Below are positions 7,215-16,284 of a DNA stretch of 64,000 bases, one piece after another. Each line of letters begins with the position of its first letter. Positions within the stretch are counted from its first letter, which is position 1. The notes below the pieces were generated by a model that saw only the letters and a list, made by a program, of their open reading frames with translations, was not told the DNA's origin and did not search any database. The translations under genes and the position numbers were made by a program. Origin of the DNA: Erythrobacter sp. SG61-1L (GTDB lineage Bacteria > Pseudomonadota > Alphaproteobacteria > Sphingomonadales > Sphingomonadaceae); assembly GCF_001305965.1 (NCBI RefSeq), contig NZ_JXQC01000003.1:1436905-1500904 (forward strand). The letters are read 5' to 3'.

Positions 7215-9770
7215 TCAATCCTTCTTCCCTACAGCGATGCCGTAGAAAGAATTGCCCAATGCGCCGCCAACCGCGCTGGTGTAATAATACAGCGTCCAGG
7301 CAAAGCCGTATTCATCGGCATTCGGGCCGTAGAAGTCGCCTGATAGCTGGCCGGTGTAATCGTGATGTCCGGTTGCCGTTCCATACAGGCCATTCGTCCC
7401 GATCCCGCCGTCGTACAGATAGGTGCCGAGCGATTGGGGCGTCGCCTGATCGGTGAACAGGGTGATTTCGCTGGCAAATGTTCCATTGCCGAAATCGGCG
7501 GTAAGGCCCGATGTCCCGTGTACCCCGCCAATATAGCCCGTCGACGCCATTTCGGCCTGGCCGATGGCGATCCCGCTATAACGGGCAGTGCCGGATCGCG
7601 GCATCAATGCCTCCGGCGTCACATTGCCGAAGGTGAGCATGTATTGCTTCTCCTGCGTTCCCAAGCCGAAATCATACCGGGTCTCGAACGCGGCGAAGCT
7701 CGTATAGGTCAGGTTGATTTCGGAATTTCCGGGGGCAGAATTGTGTACCCAGCCGGAAAGCTGCCTGTCGCCTTCATTGGTGCTGTATTCGATGCGCGCG
7801 GCAGCCTGCGTCCCGGCGACGATGTCGCTCTGCTTGATTGTGAATAACAGGGGCGAGTGGTTGTAGCTGTCGTGGAATACGAAGCGGTTCGCTGCCGGAT
7901 CGAAGTCCAGTTCGACCCCGCCATCGACATCGGCCGGATATTGAGCCGTATTCGTGGCGAATGTCACCGGGCTGGAATAGGCCGCGAGCGGGGTAGATGC
8001 GTCGATCAGGGCCTGATCCTTCGCCCCGACGAAATAGCCGGCCAGAAGCGCGTTCGGGCCGTTTGAAGCCAGGAAGGTTCCGCCGACTTCCGCCGCGCCC
8101 GGCCCGAAGAACTGCCCGTCGAAATTGCCGCTGTAGCTGTTGTCGGGCGAAGTCGCGGTCAATGTTCCGGTGAAACCGTTGGACGAGGAGGAGATCGAAC
8201 CGCTGCCCTCGATCAATGCCGGAGAATGCAGGTTTGTGGCTTCCAGATAGAGTGCCAGTTCGCCTTCGAGCGTGAGTTTGCCGCTGGCGAAATCGGCGAA
8301 CAGCGTGCCGTCGCCCGAAGATGCGATAAGCGCCGCAGGTTCGCTGGAGAAGTCCGCCGCCTGATATTTCCGGTCAACGATGGTTCCGGCCATCGACAGA
8401 TCATACGCGGCCTTGCCGGATACCGGCACGGAATTGGCCGCGGTGGGGAAACCATAGACGAAATTGCGGAAATCCAGCTTTTCCTTCGAACCGTCGAGCA
8501 GGATGCGCGACGCCCAGCTCATTCCGGTGACATATTTCAGCGTTTCGAAACTGGTGCGATAATCGGTCTGATAGACCTCGATCCGGTCGACCGGATAGAA
8601 GCGCTGCTGGTACGGCTCCACTGTGTGGACCGCCACGCGATCTCCCGAAGTCATGACATATTTGCCGCTCGCCGGCTGAAAATTGATGAGCACCGGCGCG
8701 GAACTGTGGGCGATGGAGGAATAGGTTCCGGCGGCTGAATCATACGTGGTCGACAGGGACTGTGTGTTGGACGTGAAAAACTGGCTGTAGGCCGGGTTCA
8801 CGAAATCACTGTTGGTGCCGCCTGCGCCATCCTTGCGGCCGATCAGCACGCCGACGGCGGAGTTCAGCTTCGTATCCTGCGTCGAGAAGACGGCCCCCAC
8901 TTCCTGCGCGTTGGGGCCGTAGAACCGCCCTTCCAGCGTGCCGGTGAAATGCGAATAGTCGAAGAACGAGAAAGTGCCGGAAAAGCCGTTATCCGTGGTG
9001 CTGAGCGTTGCCTTGCCGTCGAATTCGACATCGTCGTAATCCGCGCGGGTCAACGTGCCGCTGGTGATGACGACCCCCTTGGCGAAATCGACATCGAGAG
9101 AGCCGGATCCGGTGATGGCATCGATGGCCGTGCCGTATTCATGGGTTTCGTAACCCATCAGATCGACAGCGTAGGACGCCGTTCCGGTTCGCGGCAGTGC
9201 ATTGTCCGCCGTCTCGAACCCATAGGTCGCCACATCGATCAGGGCCGTCGCCTGCGAGGGATCGCTGCGCTGCCAGAAGGCCCCGCCCACGAAACGGTAA
9301 GTGAACTGCCCCGAAGTGCCCGGCTTTGTCAGGGTTAGCGTATCGGTTACCCCGCCGGAGGAGATTTCGTACACCGCAAGCTTGCTGGTGCTCTTCGCCT
9401 GACTGAGATCGCCGGGGCCGAACGACCGGGAGCGCGCACCGACCGTCAGCGTATAGGCCTGCGTCGCCGCGTCATAGGTGATCGTCATCTGCTTTACGGC
9501 AGCAGTAGCAGCAATCCCGGCCGAGCCGACGGAAACGGCGGACATTTCCGCCGCATCGTTAGTGAAGCTCCGGCTCTCCAGCGGCCCGGTCAGATCGTTG
9601 CCGGTCGTCGGCGTCGGGGTCGGCGTTCCTCCGCCCGGCGTCGGCGTTGGCGTTCCGCCTGTGGGCGTGGGAGTCGGTGTGGAATTAACTCCGCCGCCGC
9701 CCCCACATGCCGCCAGCATAAGCCCCAGCGCGGCGAGCGAACCGCCCGCTGCCAAACGCGAAAACCCCAT
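7215..9770 (-). CDS. TbpB-like surface lipoprotein 2, three barrel domains
   Basis: At 851 residues this is the largest paralogue. It has the same 21-residue signal peptide (lipobox LAAC, Cys22, then GGGGG) and a short linker of TPTPTP blocks. It then carries three successive TbpB-like domains rather than one. Their closing motifs are GRFYGPNAQEVGAVF (about residue 280), GQFFGPGAAEVGGTF (about 550) and GDFYGPNADEYGFAW (about 810); the matching upstream motifs are [18 protein letters not shown] and MPRSGTARY. Internal duplication of the domain is the simplest explanation. The start is preceded by TGGGGGGATCG. A divergent hdeD-like gene begins 230 bases upstream, so this gene and paralogue 1 probably form a separate transcription unit from paralogues 3-5. 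Confidence 0.85.
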   Translation of the reverse strand: MGFSRLAAGGSLAALGLMLAACGGGGGVNSTPTPTPTGGTPTPTPGGGTPTPTPTTGNDLTGPLESRSFTNDAAEMSAVSVGSAGIAATAAVKQMTITYDAATQAYTLTVGARSRSFGPGDLSQAKSTSKLAVYEISSGGVTDTLTLTKPGTSGQFTYRFVGGAFWQRSDPSQATALIDVATYGFETADNALPRTGTASYAVDLMGYETHEYGTAIDAITGSGSLDVDFAKGVVITSGTLTRADYDDVEFDGKATLSTTDNGFSGTFSFFDYSHFTGTLEGRFYGPNAQEVGAVFSTQDTKLNSAVGVLIGRKDGAGGTNSDFVNPAYSQFFTSNTQSLSTTYDSAAGTYSSIAHSSAPVLINFQPASGKYVMTSGDRVAVHTVEPYQQRFYPVDRIEVYQTDYRTSFETLKYVTGMSWASRILLDGSKEKLDFRNFVYGFPTAANSVPVSGKAAYDLSMAGTIVDRKYQAADFSSEPAALIASSGDGTLFADFASGKLTLEGELALYLEATNLHSPALIEGSGSISSSSNGFTGTLTATSPDNSYSGNFDGQFFGPGAAEVGGTFLASNGPNALLAGYFVGAKDQALIDASTPLAAYSSPVTFATNTAQYPADVDGGVELDFDPAANRFVFHDSYNHSPLLFTIKQSDIVAGTQAAARIEYSTNEGDRQLSGWVHNSAPGNSEINLTYTSFAAFETRYDFGLGTQEKQYMLTFGNVTPEALMPRSGTARYSGIAIGQAEMASTGYIGGVHGTSGLTADFGNGTFASEITLFTDQATPQSLGTYLYDGGIGTNGLYGTATGHHDYTGQLSGDFYGPNADEYGFAWTLYYYTSAVGGALGNSFYGIAVGKKD

Positions 9771-10000
9771 CGATCCCCCCAGTACCTTTCGGCCGGCGGA
9801 TCGCAAAATCCGCGCCGGCTATTTGGCAACAGGTCTATCTACTGCATTGGGATTGTGAAGCCGGGCGCCAGGCAAATGCCTCCCAATCGGATACAATCAT
9901 ATGACTCCTACGGGAAATTCAGGCAAAATCCCGCGCTGAGTGAGGTTATACTGACATTATTGTAAGGGAAAACGCATCGCCGCTTCGCAGGAGAACCTTC

Positions 10001-10612
10001 ATGGATAGTTCCAGCCGCCCCGCACCTTCTGTCGAATTCTCGGCATCGCTTTTCGTGCTGCCCCGCCATAACTGGCGCTGGTTTCTGGTCCGCGGCCTGC
10101 TGGCGATTGCGCTGGGCGTGATGGCGCTGGCGGTTCCGGGGCTGACGGTTTTCGCCTTTGCCATGCTGTTCGGCGCGTTCAGCTTTGCCGACGGCGTGCT
10201 GACGCTGGGCGCCGGAATCAAAGGTGCACGCAGCCATACGGATCGTTGGGGAATGCTGGTCTTTTCCGGGCTGCTGGGGATCGCGGTGGGCGGCGTGTTC
10301 TTCGTATGGCCGATGCTGGCCGCGGCGACCTATGCCCTGTTCCTGGTCATCATGCTGGCCATGTGGGCACTGTTTACCGGCCTGTTCGAGATTTTCGCCG
10401 CGATCCGCCTGCGCCGCGAAGTCGAGGGCGAATGGCTGCTGGGCCTGTCCGGCCTGCTGTCAGTGGTGCTCGGTCTGGCGATCCTGGGGGTGCTGGCCGT
10501 CGCGCCGGGGGCCTCGCTCATCTCGCTGGGCTGGCTGATCGGCCTCTATGCGCTGGCAAGCGGCGTGGCGCTGATCACGCTGGCCCTCCGGCTGCGCAAG
10601 GGCGCGGCGTAA
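10001..10612 (+). CDS. HdeD/DUF308 family membrane protein
   Basis: The 203-residue protein has six hydrophobic segments arranged in pairs, as in the HdeD (DUF308) family named after an acid-resistance membrane protein of E. coli. The motif WFLVRGLLAIALGVMAL near residue 27 and the repeated LSGLLSVVLGLAIL are typical. The biochemical role of the family is not settled. The gene runs opposite to the surface-lipoprotein genes on both sides and splits the array into two groups; it shares a 230-bp divergent promoter region with lipoprotein 2. The ATG is preceded by AGGAGAACCTTC, a strong ribosome site. Confidence 0.85.
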   Translation: MDSSSRPAPSVEFSASLFVLPRHNWRWFLVRGLLAIALGVMALAVPGLTVFAFAMLFGAFSFADGVLTLGAGIKGARSHTDRWGMLVFSGLLGIAVGGVFFVWPMLAAATYALFLVIMLAMWALFTGLFEIFAAIRLRREVEGEWLLGLSGLLSVVLGLAILGVLAVAPGASLISLGWLIGLYALASGVALITLALRLRKGAA

Positions 10613-10701
10613 GGCCCGGCGGAACAGGGGCGGCGGCACAGAGGACAGCGGCACAAGGACGGCTGCCCGGGCCTCAGCCCTGGCGGCCGCCCCTCCCCAC
10701 C

Positions 10702-11850
10702 TCAGGGCGGGGGTGCGGCAGTGGTGCCGAAGACATTGCCGTAGGCGAGGAAATCGGTGCTGTTATACGTGCCCTGCACGTTGAACACATAGCCCGCCTC
10801 CAACGCGCCCGGCCCGAAGAACGAGCCGGTGAAGCCGCCGCTGCCTGATCCGGAAAGTGAGCCGTTGAAGGCCGCACTGCCCGACTGGATCGTGCCCGTG
10901 CCGCTGACCGATCCGAACGAGGCATTGCCGCCGCTGCCCAGCATATCGTCGCCGGCAAGGTTGATCAGCGTGGAAACCGTGCCGCTGCCGAAATTGGCGC
11001 TGAATGTGGCCGATCCCTTCCCGTCACCCATCGCATAAAGCGAAGGGCTGGTGCCGTTGGGCACGAAGACCGCGCCATAGACGTCCGACGAATAGGTGGC
11101 GCTGCCGGAAGTCGGCATGCTGCCGCCCGCCGTCGGCTGGCCGAAGACGAAAGCCGCCAGCGGCTCGATCTTCTGTTGGAACAGGCTGACATTGATCTTC
11201 AGATAGGTGCCGAAGCGCGTGTAGCTGAGCGGCACGCCATTGATCTGCGGCACGTGCAGTTCCAGCACTTCCTCCGGCAAGGTGGTGCTGGTCAGCGGAA
11301 TGGAGACCTGCCCCTTCTGGAAGATCGCCAGCCCGTTCGCACTATTGGCTGTATCCAGATCGGAAGGCAGGAAGGATGCCACCGTTTTGTCCGACTTGAT
11401 CAATTCGATATTGCCGGTGGTGACCGAATAGCGGACCTGAACGGTGGACCCGTAATTGTTGCGCCCGCCGCTGACTGAACCGGACAGATTGACGCCGCCA
11501 TAGAAGGATGCGGTGTTAATCTTCGTGTCTGCGGGAAGCCCGCTCATCACCGAGGAGATCGGAGTCGGAATCGGCGTTGGGGTCGGGGTCGGCCCCGGTG
11601 TCGGAGTTGGGGTCGGCCCAGGAGTCGGCGTAGGCGTAGGTCCGGGTGTCGGAGTTGGGGTCGGCCCAGGAGTCGGCGTAGGCGTTCCACTCGGTGTCGG
11701 GGTCGGGGTTTCCGACGGCGTAGGCGTCTGCGGTGGGGCCGGAGTGGGCGTGGGAGACGGCGTGCTGTTCATGCCACCACCGCCGCAACCGGCCATTACC
11801 ATGGCGATCGAAACCAGCGACGCACCGGCCGCGTAACGCATCAACTTCAT
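10702..11850 (-). CDS. TbpB-like surface lipoprotein 3 with long PT linker
   Basis: This paralogue of 382 residues has the cluster's usual start: 21-residue signal peptide, lipobox MAGC, Cys22, GGGG. It differs by a linker of about 70 residues built from TPTPTPGP-like units that are nearly identical at DNA level. One TbpB-like domain follows, with [11 protein letters not shown] and [15 protein letters not shown]. The linker would hold the barrel well away from the membrane surface. The gene lies 80 bases after lipoprotein 4 and is probably co-transcribed with it. Its 3' end converges on the hdeD-like gene. The linker length is likely to vary between strains because of the tandem repeats. Confidence 0.85.
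   Translation of the reverse strand: MKLMRYAAGASLVSIAMVMAGCGGGGMNSTPSPTPTPAPPQTPTPSETPTPTPSGTPTPTPGPTPTPTPGPTPTPTPGPTPTPTPGPTPTPTPIPTPISSVMSGLPADTKINTASFYGGVNLSGSVSGGRNNYGSTVQVRYSVTTGNIELIKSDKTVASFLPSDLDTANSANGLAIFQKGQVSIPLTSTTLPEEVLELHVPQINGVPLSYTRFGTYLKINVSLFQQKIEPLAAFVFGQPTAGGSMPTSGSATYSSDVYGAVFVPNGTSPSLYAMGDGKGSATFSANFGSGTVSTLINLAGDDMLGSGGNASFGSVSGTGTIQSGSAAFNGSLSGSGSGGFTGSFFGPGALEAGYVFNVQGTYNSTDFLAYGNVFGTTAAPPP
11597..11692. repeat. Tandem 48-bp repeat in PT linker
   Basis: Two adjacent 48-base units (11597-11644 and 11645-11692) are identical over about the first 41 bases. Each unit is itself two 24-base subunits encoding TPTPTPGP-like octapeptides, and shorter degenerate copies extend on both sides (about 11570-11760). 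The whole set lies in frame inside lipoprotein 3, so gain or loss of units would change linker length without shifting the frame. Confidence 0.85.
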
Positions 11851-11930
11851 CTGCCCCCCCTTGGCTGCCCGCGATCCGGGCATCTGTTTCCCTGCCGGCC
11901 GCCCCTGTGCAGATGCGGCCGGCCGGAAGA

Positions 11931-12893
11931 CTAGTCCTGCTTCTTGCCCGCAGCGAAGCCCTGAGCGTCAAAATCCGAACCCAGGAAGTACCAGCCATAG
12001 GCCACTTCGCCCGCGCCCGGGCCGAAGAAGCTGCCCGAGAATTCACCCTTCGCACTATTCGCGCCGGTAAGCGCTCCGTTGAAATACGGAGATGCGGCAG
12101 TGAACGTCGTGCTGCCGGTGGCCGTGCCGAAATCGCTGGTCGCCCCGCCGGTCGCCTCACCCTTCAGCGCAAGCGTGGTGTCGATCTTGCTGGTGGCGAA
12201 ATCGGCCGTGAAGGTACCGGTGGACAGGCCGCCGAGCATATAGGTCTTGCTATCCCCGTCGCGCGTGGCCGCACCGTCCACCATCATGGTGTAAGAGGCC
12301 GTGCCGGTGCGAGGCATGTCGCCGGACTGGGTCGGGATGCCACCCACGCTCTGCCAATGTTCCACCTTGCCGGACGAACTGGTGCTGCGCGAGAAGTCGA
12401 ACAGCATGGTGTAGGACAAGGGCACGCTGTTCACCTGCGGGATCGTCAGGTTCAGCGTATCGGTCACACCGCTGGTGGTCTTGGTGAAGGTGGACGTAGT
12501 GCCCGGTGTTGCCGAACCGATCGGAAATTCGACAGCATCCAGTGCGGTTCCGGTAGCGCCGCCGGTATAGGAAACCGGCGTCACCTTATAACTGTCGGTC
12601 GTCTCGTTATAGCCGACGACCAGTGCGGTGCCGAAGGCGAAGGCCTTGTGCCCGGTAGCGTCGGCACTGCCGGTCTTCGACCAGGTCACGCCGGCCGAAC
12701 GGAAGATCTTGTTGCTGGCCGAAGCGAAAGCATCTGCCACCGAAAGATAGGGAACGACCGGTCCCGGAGCTGGCGTGGGCGTTTCAGTGGGGGTGGGAGT
12801 CGGGGTGGAATCCACGCCGCCACCGCCACAGGCTGCCACAGTCAGCCCCAGCACGAGGAGCGAAGCCCCCGCCATCATCCGCATCGCACTCAT
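11931..12893 (-). CDS. TbpB-like surface lipoprotein 4
   Basis: The 320-residue product has signal peptide residues 1-21, lipobox VAAC, Cys22-GGGG, a short [16 protein letters not shown] linker and one TbpB-like domain. The domain shows [21 protein letters not shown] and [15 protein letters not shown] and ends in AAGKKQD, close to the ending of lipoprotein 5 (SGKKN). The start is the ATG with GGGAG eight bases upstream; an internal MRMM start is less well served. A 219-base gap separates it from lipoprotein 5, enough for its own promoter, while lipoprotein 3 follows after 80 bases. Ligand unknown. Confidence 0.85.
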   Translation of the reverse strand: MSAMRMMAGASLLVLGLTVAACGGGGVDSTPTPTPTETPTPAPGPVVPYLSVADAFASASNKIFRSAGVTWSKTGSADATGHKAFAFGTALVVGYNETTDSYKVTPVSYTGGATGTALDAVEFPIGSATPGTTSTFTKTTSGVTDTLNLTIPQVNSVPLSYTMLFDFSRSTSSSGKVEHWQSVGGIPTQSGDMPRTGTASYTMMVDGAATRDGDSKTYMLGGLSTGTFTADFATSKIDTTLALKGEATGGATSDFGTATGSTTFTAASPYFNGALTGANSAKGEFSGSFFGPGAGEVAYGWYFLGSDFDAQGFAAGKKQD

Positions 12894-13112
12894 CACAGAA
12901 ACTCCCGCTTTCACCCGGCCTCTAGCACTAGACGTACCGGCAGCACACAAACCTTAATCCGCGCTTCCTGCACCAGAATGCCCGGTCTGGGCAAAGGAAG
13001 TCTCGCCTCTAGCCACAGTTTGTGGACGAAACGGGGGCCAGCCGCACTCCCTTTGGCCGATGAAAGCGGGCGGTCCGTCGAATTTGCCTAAGCGGGGCAC
13101 TGCCGGCGCGGG

Positions 13113-14021
13113 TCAGTTCTTCTTGCCGGATGCGTAGCCCTGGGTATCGAATTCGGTACCGTCGAACGACCACGCATAGCCGACTTCTGCCGCCTGCGGC
13201 CCGAAAAAGGCCCCGGAGAATACGCCCGTACCGGCTGGCGCCCCAGCCCCGGTTCCGTTCAGGTTGCCCGAGAAGCCGGGACCGTTCGCGGCGATCGTGC
13301 CCGTCCCGCCAATCGTGCCGAAAGACGCTGTCTCATTGGTGCCAAGCTTTGTTCCGCTGAGGGTGAGACTGGTGCTGACCGTGCCACTGCCGAAATTGGC
13401 CGTGAAGCTGGCTGCGGAATTGGCACCCAAAAGATAGGTCGTGGAGTCGGTCTTGGACAGGAGGCCGGAGAATTCGATGCTGTAGTTGGCGCTACCGCTC
13501 TTTGGCAGATCGCCCGCCTTTGTGAGAACACCGTAAACCCCCAGGTTGGAGACACCGCCAGCCGAATAAAAGGTCGCCATGCGCGTGTAGGTCAAAGGGA
13601 CCCCCGCGAGATTAGGTGTCAGAAGATACAACGTTTCGCCACCAAGCGTATCGAACCTCATCATATTCGCCGAGCCGGAACCAGCTGCTGCGTCAAATGA
13701 CACGGCAGGCGCTCCACCCTTGGTAACGCGATAGGTGTTCGAGGCGGCGACATATTCGAGCGTGAGTTGCGATCCCAGCGGAGCGATCGCATAGGGACTG
13801 GAGCCGTTGGCTGCGATCCCGCCCGTCTGAAACGACTTGTCGCCCGGCGCGGCCATCACTTCAGAAAACGTGGAATAGGTCGGCGGCGGCGATGGAGCCG
13901 GGGTGGGCGGCGGAGTCGGCGTTGGCGTCGGCGTGGAGTTCACTCCGCCTCCGCCACAAGCCGCAAGCGTAAAACCGAGCACAGCCAGCGAAACGCTGGC
14001 CGCATACCGCATCCCTCTCAT
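13113..14021 (-). CDS. TbpB-like surface lipoprotein 5, next to Slam
   Basis: This 302-residue paralogue is the first lipoprotein gene after the Slam-type exporter (124-base gap) on the same strand. It has a 21-residue signal peptide, lipobox LAAC, Cys22-GGGG, a Pro-rich linker to about residue 48 and one beta-rich domain. The domain contains PLTYTRMATF, LPKSGSANYS and GAFFGPQAAEVGYAW. In Neisseria, Slam genes sit beside the lipoproteins they export, so this is the prime substrate candidate. The longer open frame upstream was rejected because AGGGGGT directly serves this ATG. Confidence 0.87.
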   Translation of the reverse strand: MRGMRYAASVSLAVLGFTLAACGGGGVNSTPTPTPTPPPTPAPSPPPTYSTFSEVMAAPGDKSFQTGGIAANGSSPYAIAPLGSQLTLEYVAASNTYRVTKGGAPAVSFDAAAGSGSANMMRFDTLGGETLYLLTPNLAGVPLTYTRMATFYSAGGVSNLGVYGVLTKAGDLPKSGSANYSIEFSGLLSKTDSTTYLLGANSAASFTANFGSGTVSTSLTLSGTKLGTNETASFGTIGGTGTIAANGPGFSGNLNGTGAGAPAGTGVFSGAFFGPQAAEVGYAWSFDGTEFDTQGYASGKKN

Positions 14022-14145
14022 GAAACCCCCTAAATCCCCAGCATGACGGGTGCGATATCCGCCCCGCCTTGTCGAAGGATTATCCCAGCGGGACAAAATG
14101 AGAATTTGTAATGTATCCGTTTCGGAGTGACGCGAAAACGTCCGC

Positions 14146-15567
14146 TCAGAAGGCCGCAACCAACCCGACTTCCGCCGAAATCCGGTCAAAATCGTAGATC
14201 TCCACCGTCGACCAGTTGCGCTGATAGGCCACCCGCACCAGCGGCGCGAAAGTGCCGAAGGTCAGGCCGCGAAAAGTGCCGGAAAGGCTGGCGGAGAACG
14301 TGTCGTCCTTGCGGCGCTGGGGATAGAGGAACAGGCGCTTGTCCGCCTCCAGCCGCCGATAGCCCAGATTGAGCACGGTGGTGGTGCGGCCCATCTCGCG
14401 ATAGAGGTAGGTATTCACGCCCCCGCTAGCCGTGGAATAGCCGGGATCGGACGCGACGTCGCGCGATCCGTTGATCTGGAAACCGCCGCCGAACCGCGCG
14501 GAAAAGGCCCGGTCCAGCCCCACTGCCAGCGTGTAGCGTTCTCCGTCTTCCAGATTGTTGCGGTGATTGTCCTCCAGCAGCACGGTGCCGTCCATGCGCA
14601 GCTGGGTGCGCTTGCCCAGCGGATGCTGCCAGTTGCCGGTCACGCCGTAAGATGTGCTGTAAGGGTCCATCCCGTACCAGCGCCAGCTTGCCGCGCCTGC
14701 GAGCGAGAAACGGTCCGCCCCCCAGCGCCATTGCGGACCGGCCTGCAGCGAGGCCGAAATATCGTCGAACCGGCTTTTGCGATAAAGATCGGCAGAGCCG
14801 GAGGCCCGCAGGAGAATATCCGTCTTCGCGCCCACGGGCAGGCGATGATAGAGCTGGCCGCGCACTGAAAGGCCGATGCCGGATTGCGCCTTCGCATCGT
14901 CATCCAGCGTGAAATCGCCGATGATCGTGCCCAGAGTGTCGGAATGGGTGGCGTTGTTGATATTGGTGCTGGGCGCCGCGGCCACTTCAAACCCGCCGCC
15001 CGTGCGCTTCAGTGCGGAAAGGGCATTGGCGAAGAAGCGCACCTGCTGTTCCACCTGCGGCGGCAGGCCGGTGGCTTCGGCCGCGCGCAATTCGCGCCGC
15101 GCCTCGCCCATATTGCCCATTTGCGCCTGAAGCCGCGCAAGCTGGAGGCGCACGGCGGCGGCATCGGGCTTGTCGTCCAGAATGCGGCGCAGCAACACGG
15201 CCCCTTCGCGCGGCTTGTTCATCCGGTCCGCCAGCATCAAGGCCAGTCGAAAGCGCGCTTCGGTGCGCAATTCGACGTCCGGATCTTGCGTAAGGGCGCG
15301 ATAGGCAGCCTCAGCCGTTTCGAAATCGCCGCGATCGCGCGCGGCATCCGCATATTGGAACAATTGGGCAGCAGTCATTTCAACACCGCCGGCTTCCTGC
15401 GCGCCAGCGGCCGGATCGGCCTCAGCCTGCCCTACTCCAGACTGCTCTGCTCCGGACTGCGCTGACAGATTTTCCGCAGCGGCACCTTCCTGCGCCAGCG
15501 CTGGCGCGGGCACCATGCCGAACGCCAGCAATGCCAGCGGAGCCGCGCCGATAGCCGGTTTTTTCAC
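14146..15567 (-). CDS. Slam-type surface lipoprotein assembly modifier
   Basis: Slam proteins are outer-membrane factors that move lipoproteins such as TbpB to the cell surface. The 473-residue product starts at a GTG preceded by AGGGGATGTTGG. It has a cleavable signal peptide (cut after about residue 25, APALA-Q) and an N-terminal helical repeat region with TPR-like segments (about 65-165: LFQYADAARDRGDFETAEAA onward). A C-terminal beta-barrel of about 290 residues matches DUF560 and ends in IYDFDRISAEVGLVAAF, with the terminal Phe expected of BAM clients. The five following lipoprotein genes are its likely clients. A plain porin or a BcsC-like exporter is much less likely. Confidence 0.88.
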   Translation of the reverse strand: MKKPAIGAAPLALLAFGMVPAPALAQEGAAAENLSAQSGAEQSGVGQAEADPAAGAQEAGGVEMTAAQLFQYADAARDRGDFETAEAAYRALTQDPDVELRTEARFRLALMLADRMNKPREGAVLLRRILDDKPDAAAVRLQLARLQAQMGNMGEARRELRAAEATGLPPQVEQQVRFFANALSALKRTGGGFEVAAAPSTNINNATHSDTLGTIIGDFTLDDDAKAQSGIGLSVRGQLYHRLPVGAKTDILLRASGSADLYRKSRFDDISASLQAGPQWRWGADRFSLAGAASWRWYGMDPYSTSYGVTGNWQHPLGKRTQLRMDGTVLLEDNHRNNLEDGERYTLAVGLDRAFSARFGGGFQINGSRDVASDPGYSTASGGVNTYLYREMGRTTTVLNLGYRRLEADKRLFLYPQRRKDDTFSASLSGTFRGLTFGTFAPLVRVAYQRNWSTVEIYDFDRISAEVGLVAAF

Positions 15568-15840
15568 CCAACATCCCCTAATCACGTGTTGGCGGCACCG
15601 ACCACACCGCGCTTGCAGAGGTTGGGGACATAGCTGCCACGGCTGCGCGGGTCGAGAGGGGCATTGGCGAACCTCTTCGAAGGCGGAGCAATTTTCCGTT
15701 AAGACTGGACAGGGCAGGAAGATCGAGCGCGGCAAATCTGCCGCCAGAATCGACAATCGTGCGCCTGGGTGCAGGTGCAAAGCCTTGCCATCCGGCCTGC
15801 CGCTCCGCATTGTCGAAGCGAAGAAGAAGGAGAGTCCGAT

Positions 15841-16284
15841 ATGGAACGCCCCGCTACCCTTTGCCCCACTGCCCTTCGTCGCCGCATTGCCCTTCCCGCA
15901 GCGCTTGTCGCCGGTGCCCTCATGGCCCTGTCCGCGCCGTCACTTGCCCAGCAGACAGACGCTTCCCAGCTGCCCGAAGGCAATTCGCCCGAGGAAGTGG
16001 CCCAGCGCAAGACCGCCAATGAACAGCAGGCGGAATTCGCATCCAGCCAGCTGCAGAACAACGCCAACTCCCAGGCCGAATACGATCGCCGCCTGAAGGA
16101 AGTGGAAGAAGCCAAAGACAAGATCGCCGCCGATCAGGCTGCCGCGCAGGCCGCCTATGAGGCAGAGAAAGCCAAGCGCGAACAGGATTATCAGGCGGCC
16201 ATGGCCAAATGGCGCGACGATGTGGAAGCCTGCAAGGCTGGCGACCTTGCCAAGTGTGGCGCATCGCCCGCCGTTCAGCCGTGA
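15841..16284 (+). CDS. Secreted coiled-coil protein, unknown
   Basis: The 147-residue protein has a signal peptide (cleavage after about SLAQ, residue 36) and a mature part dominated by a charged Ala/Glu/Lys/Gln-rich helix (about 65-125) that should form a coiled coil. Two cysteines near the C-terminus (EACKAGDLAKCG) could pair. I do not recognise the family. The start is the ATG with AAGGAGAG upstream. Its stop overlaps the GTG of the next gene (GTGA), so the two are translationally coupled. The gene is divergent from the Slam-type gene across 273 bases. Confidence 0.75.
   Translation: MERPATLCPTALRRRIALPAALVAGALMALSAPSLAQQTDASQLPEGNSPEEVAQRKTANEQQAEFASSQLQNNANSQAEYDRRLKEVEEAKDKIAADQAAAQAAYEAEKAKREQDYQAAMAKWRDDVEACKAGDLAKCGASPAVQP

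Noticed and set aside
11560-11770. Possible CRISPR-like repeat array
   Set aside because: The units are contiguous, without unique spacers, in frame with a Thr-Pro linker, and no cas genes are near.
5957-15567. Iron-from-transferrin uptake system
   Set aside because: The lipoproteins resemble TbpB in domain motifs only. No TbpA, TonB or Fur-box-like site is visible next to them, so the ligand should not be named.
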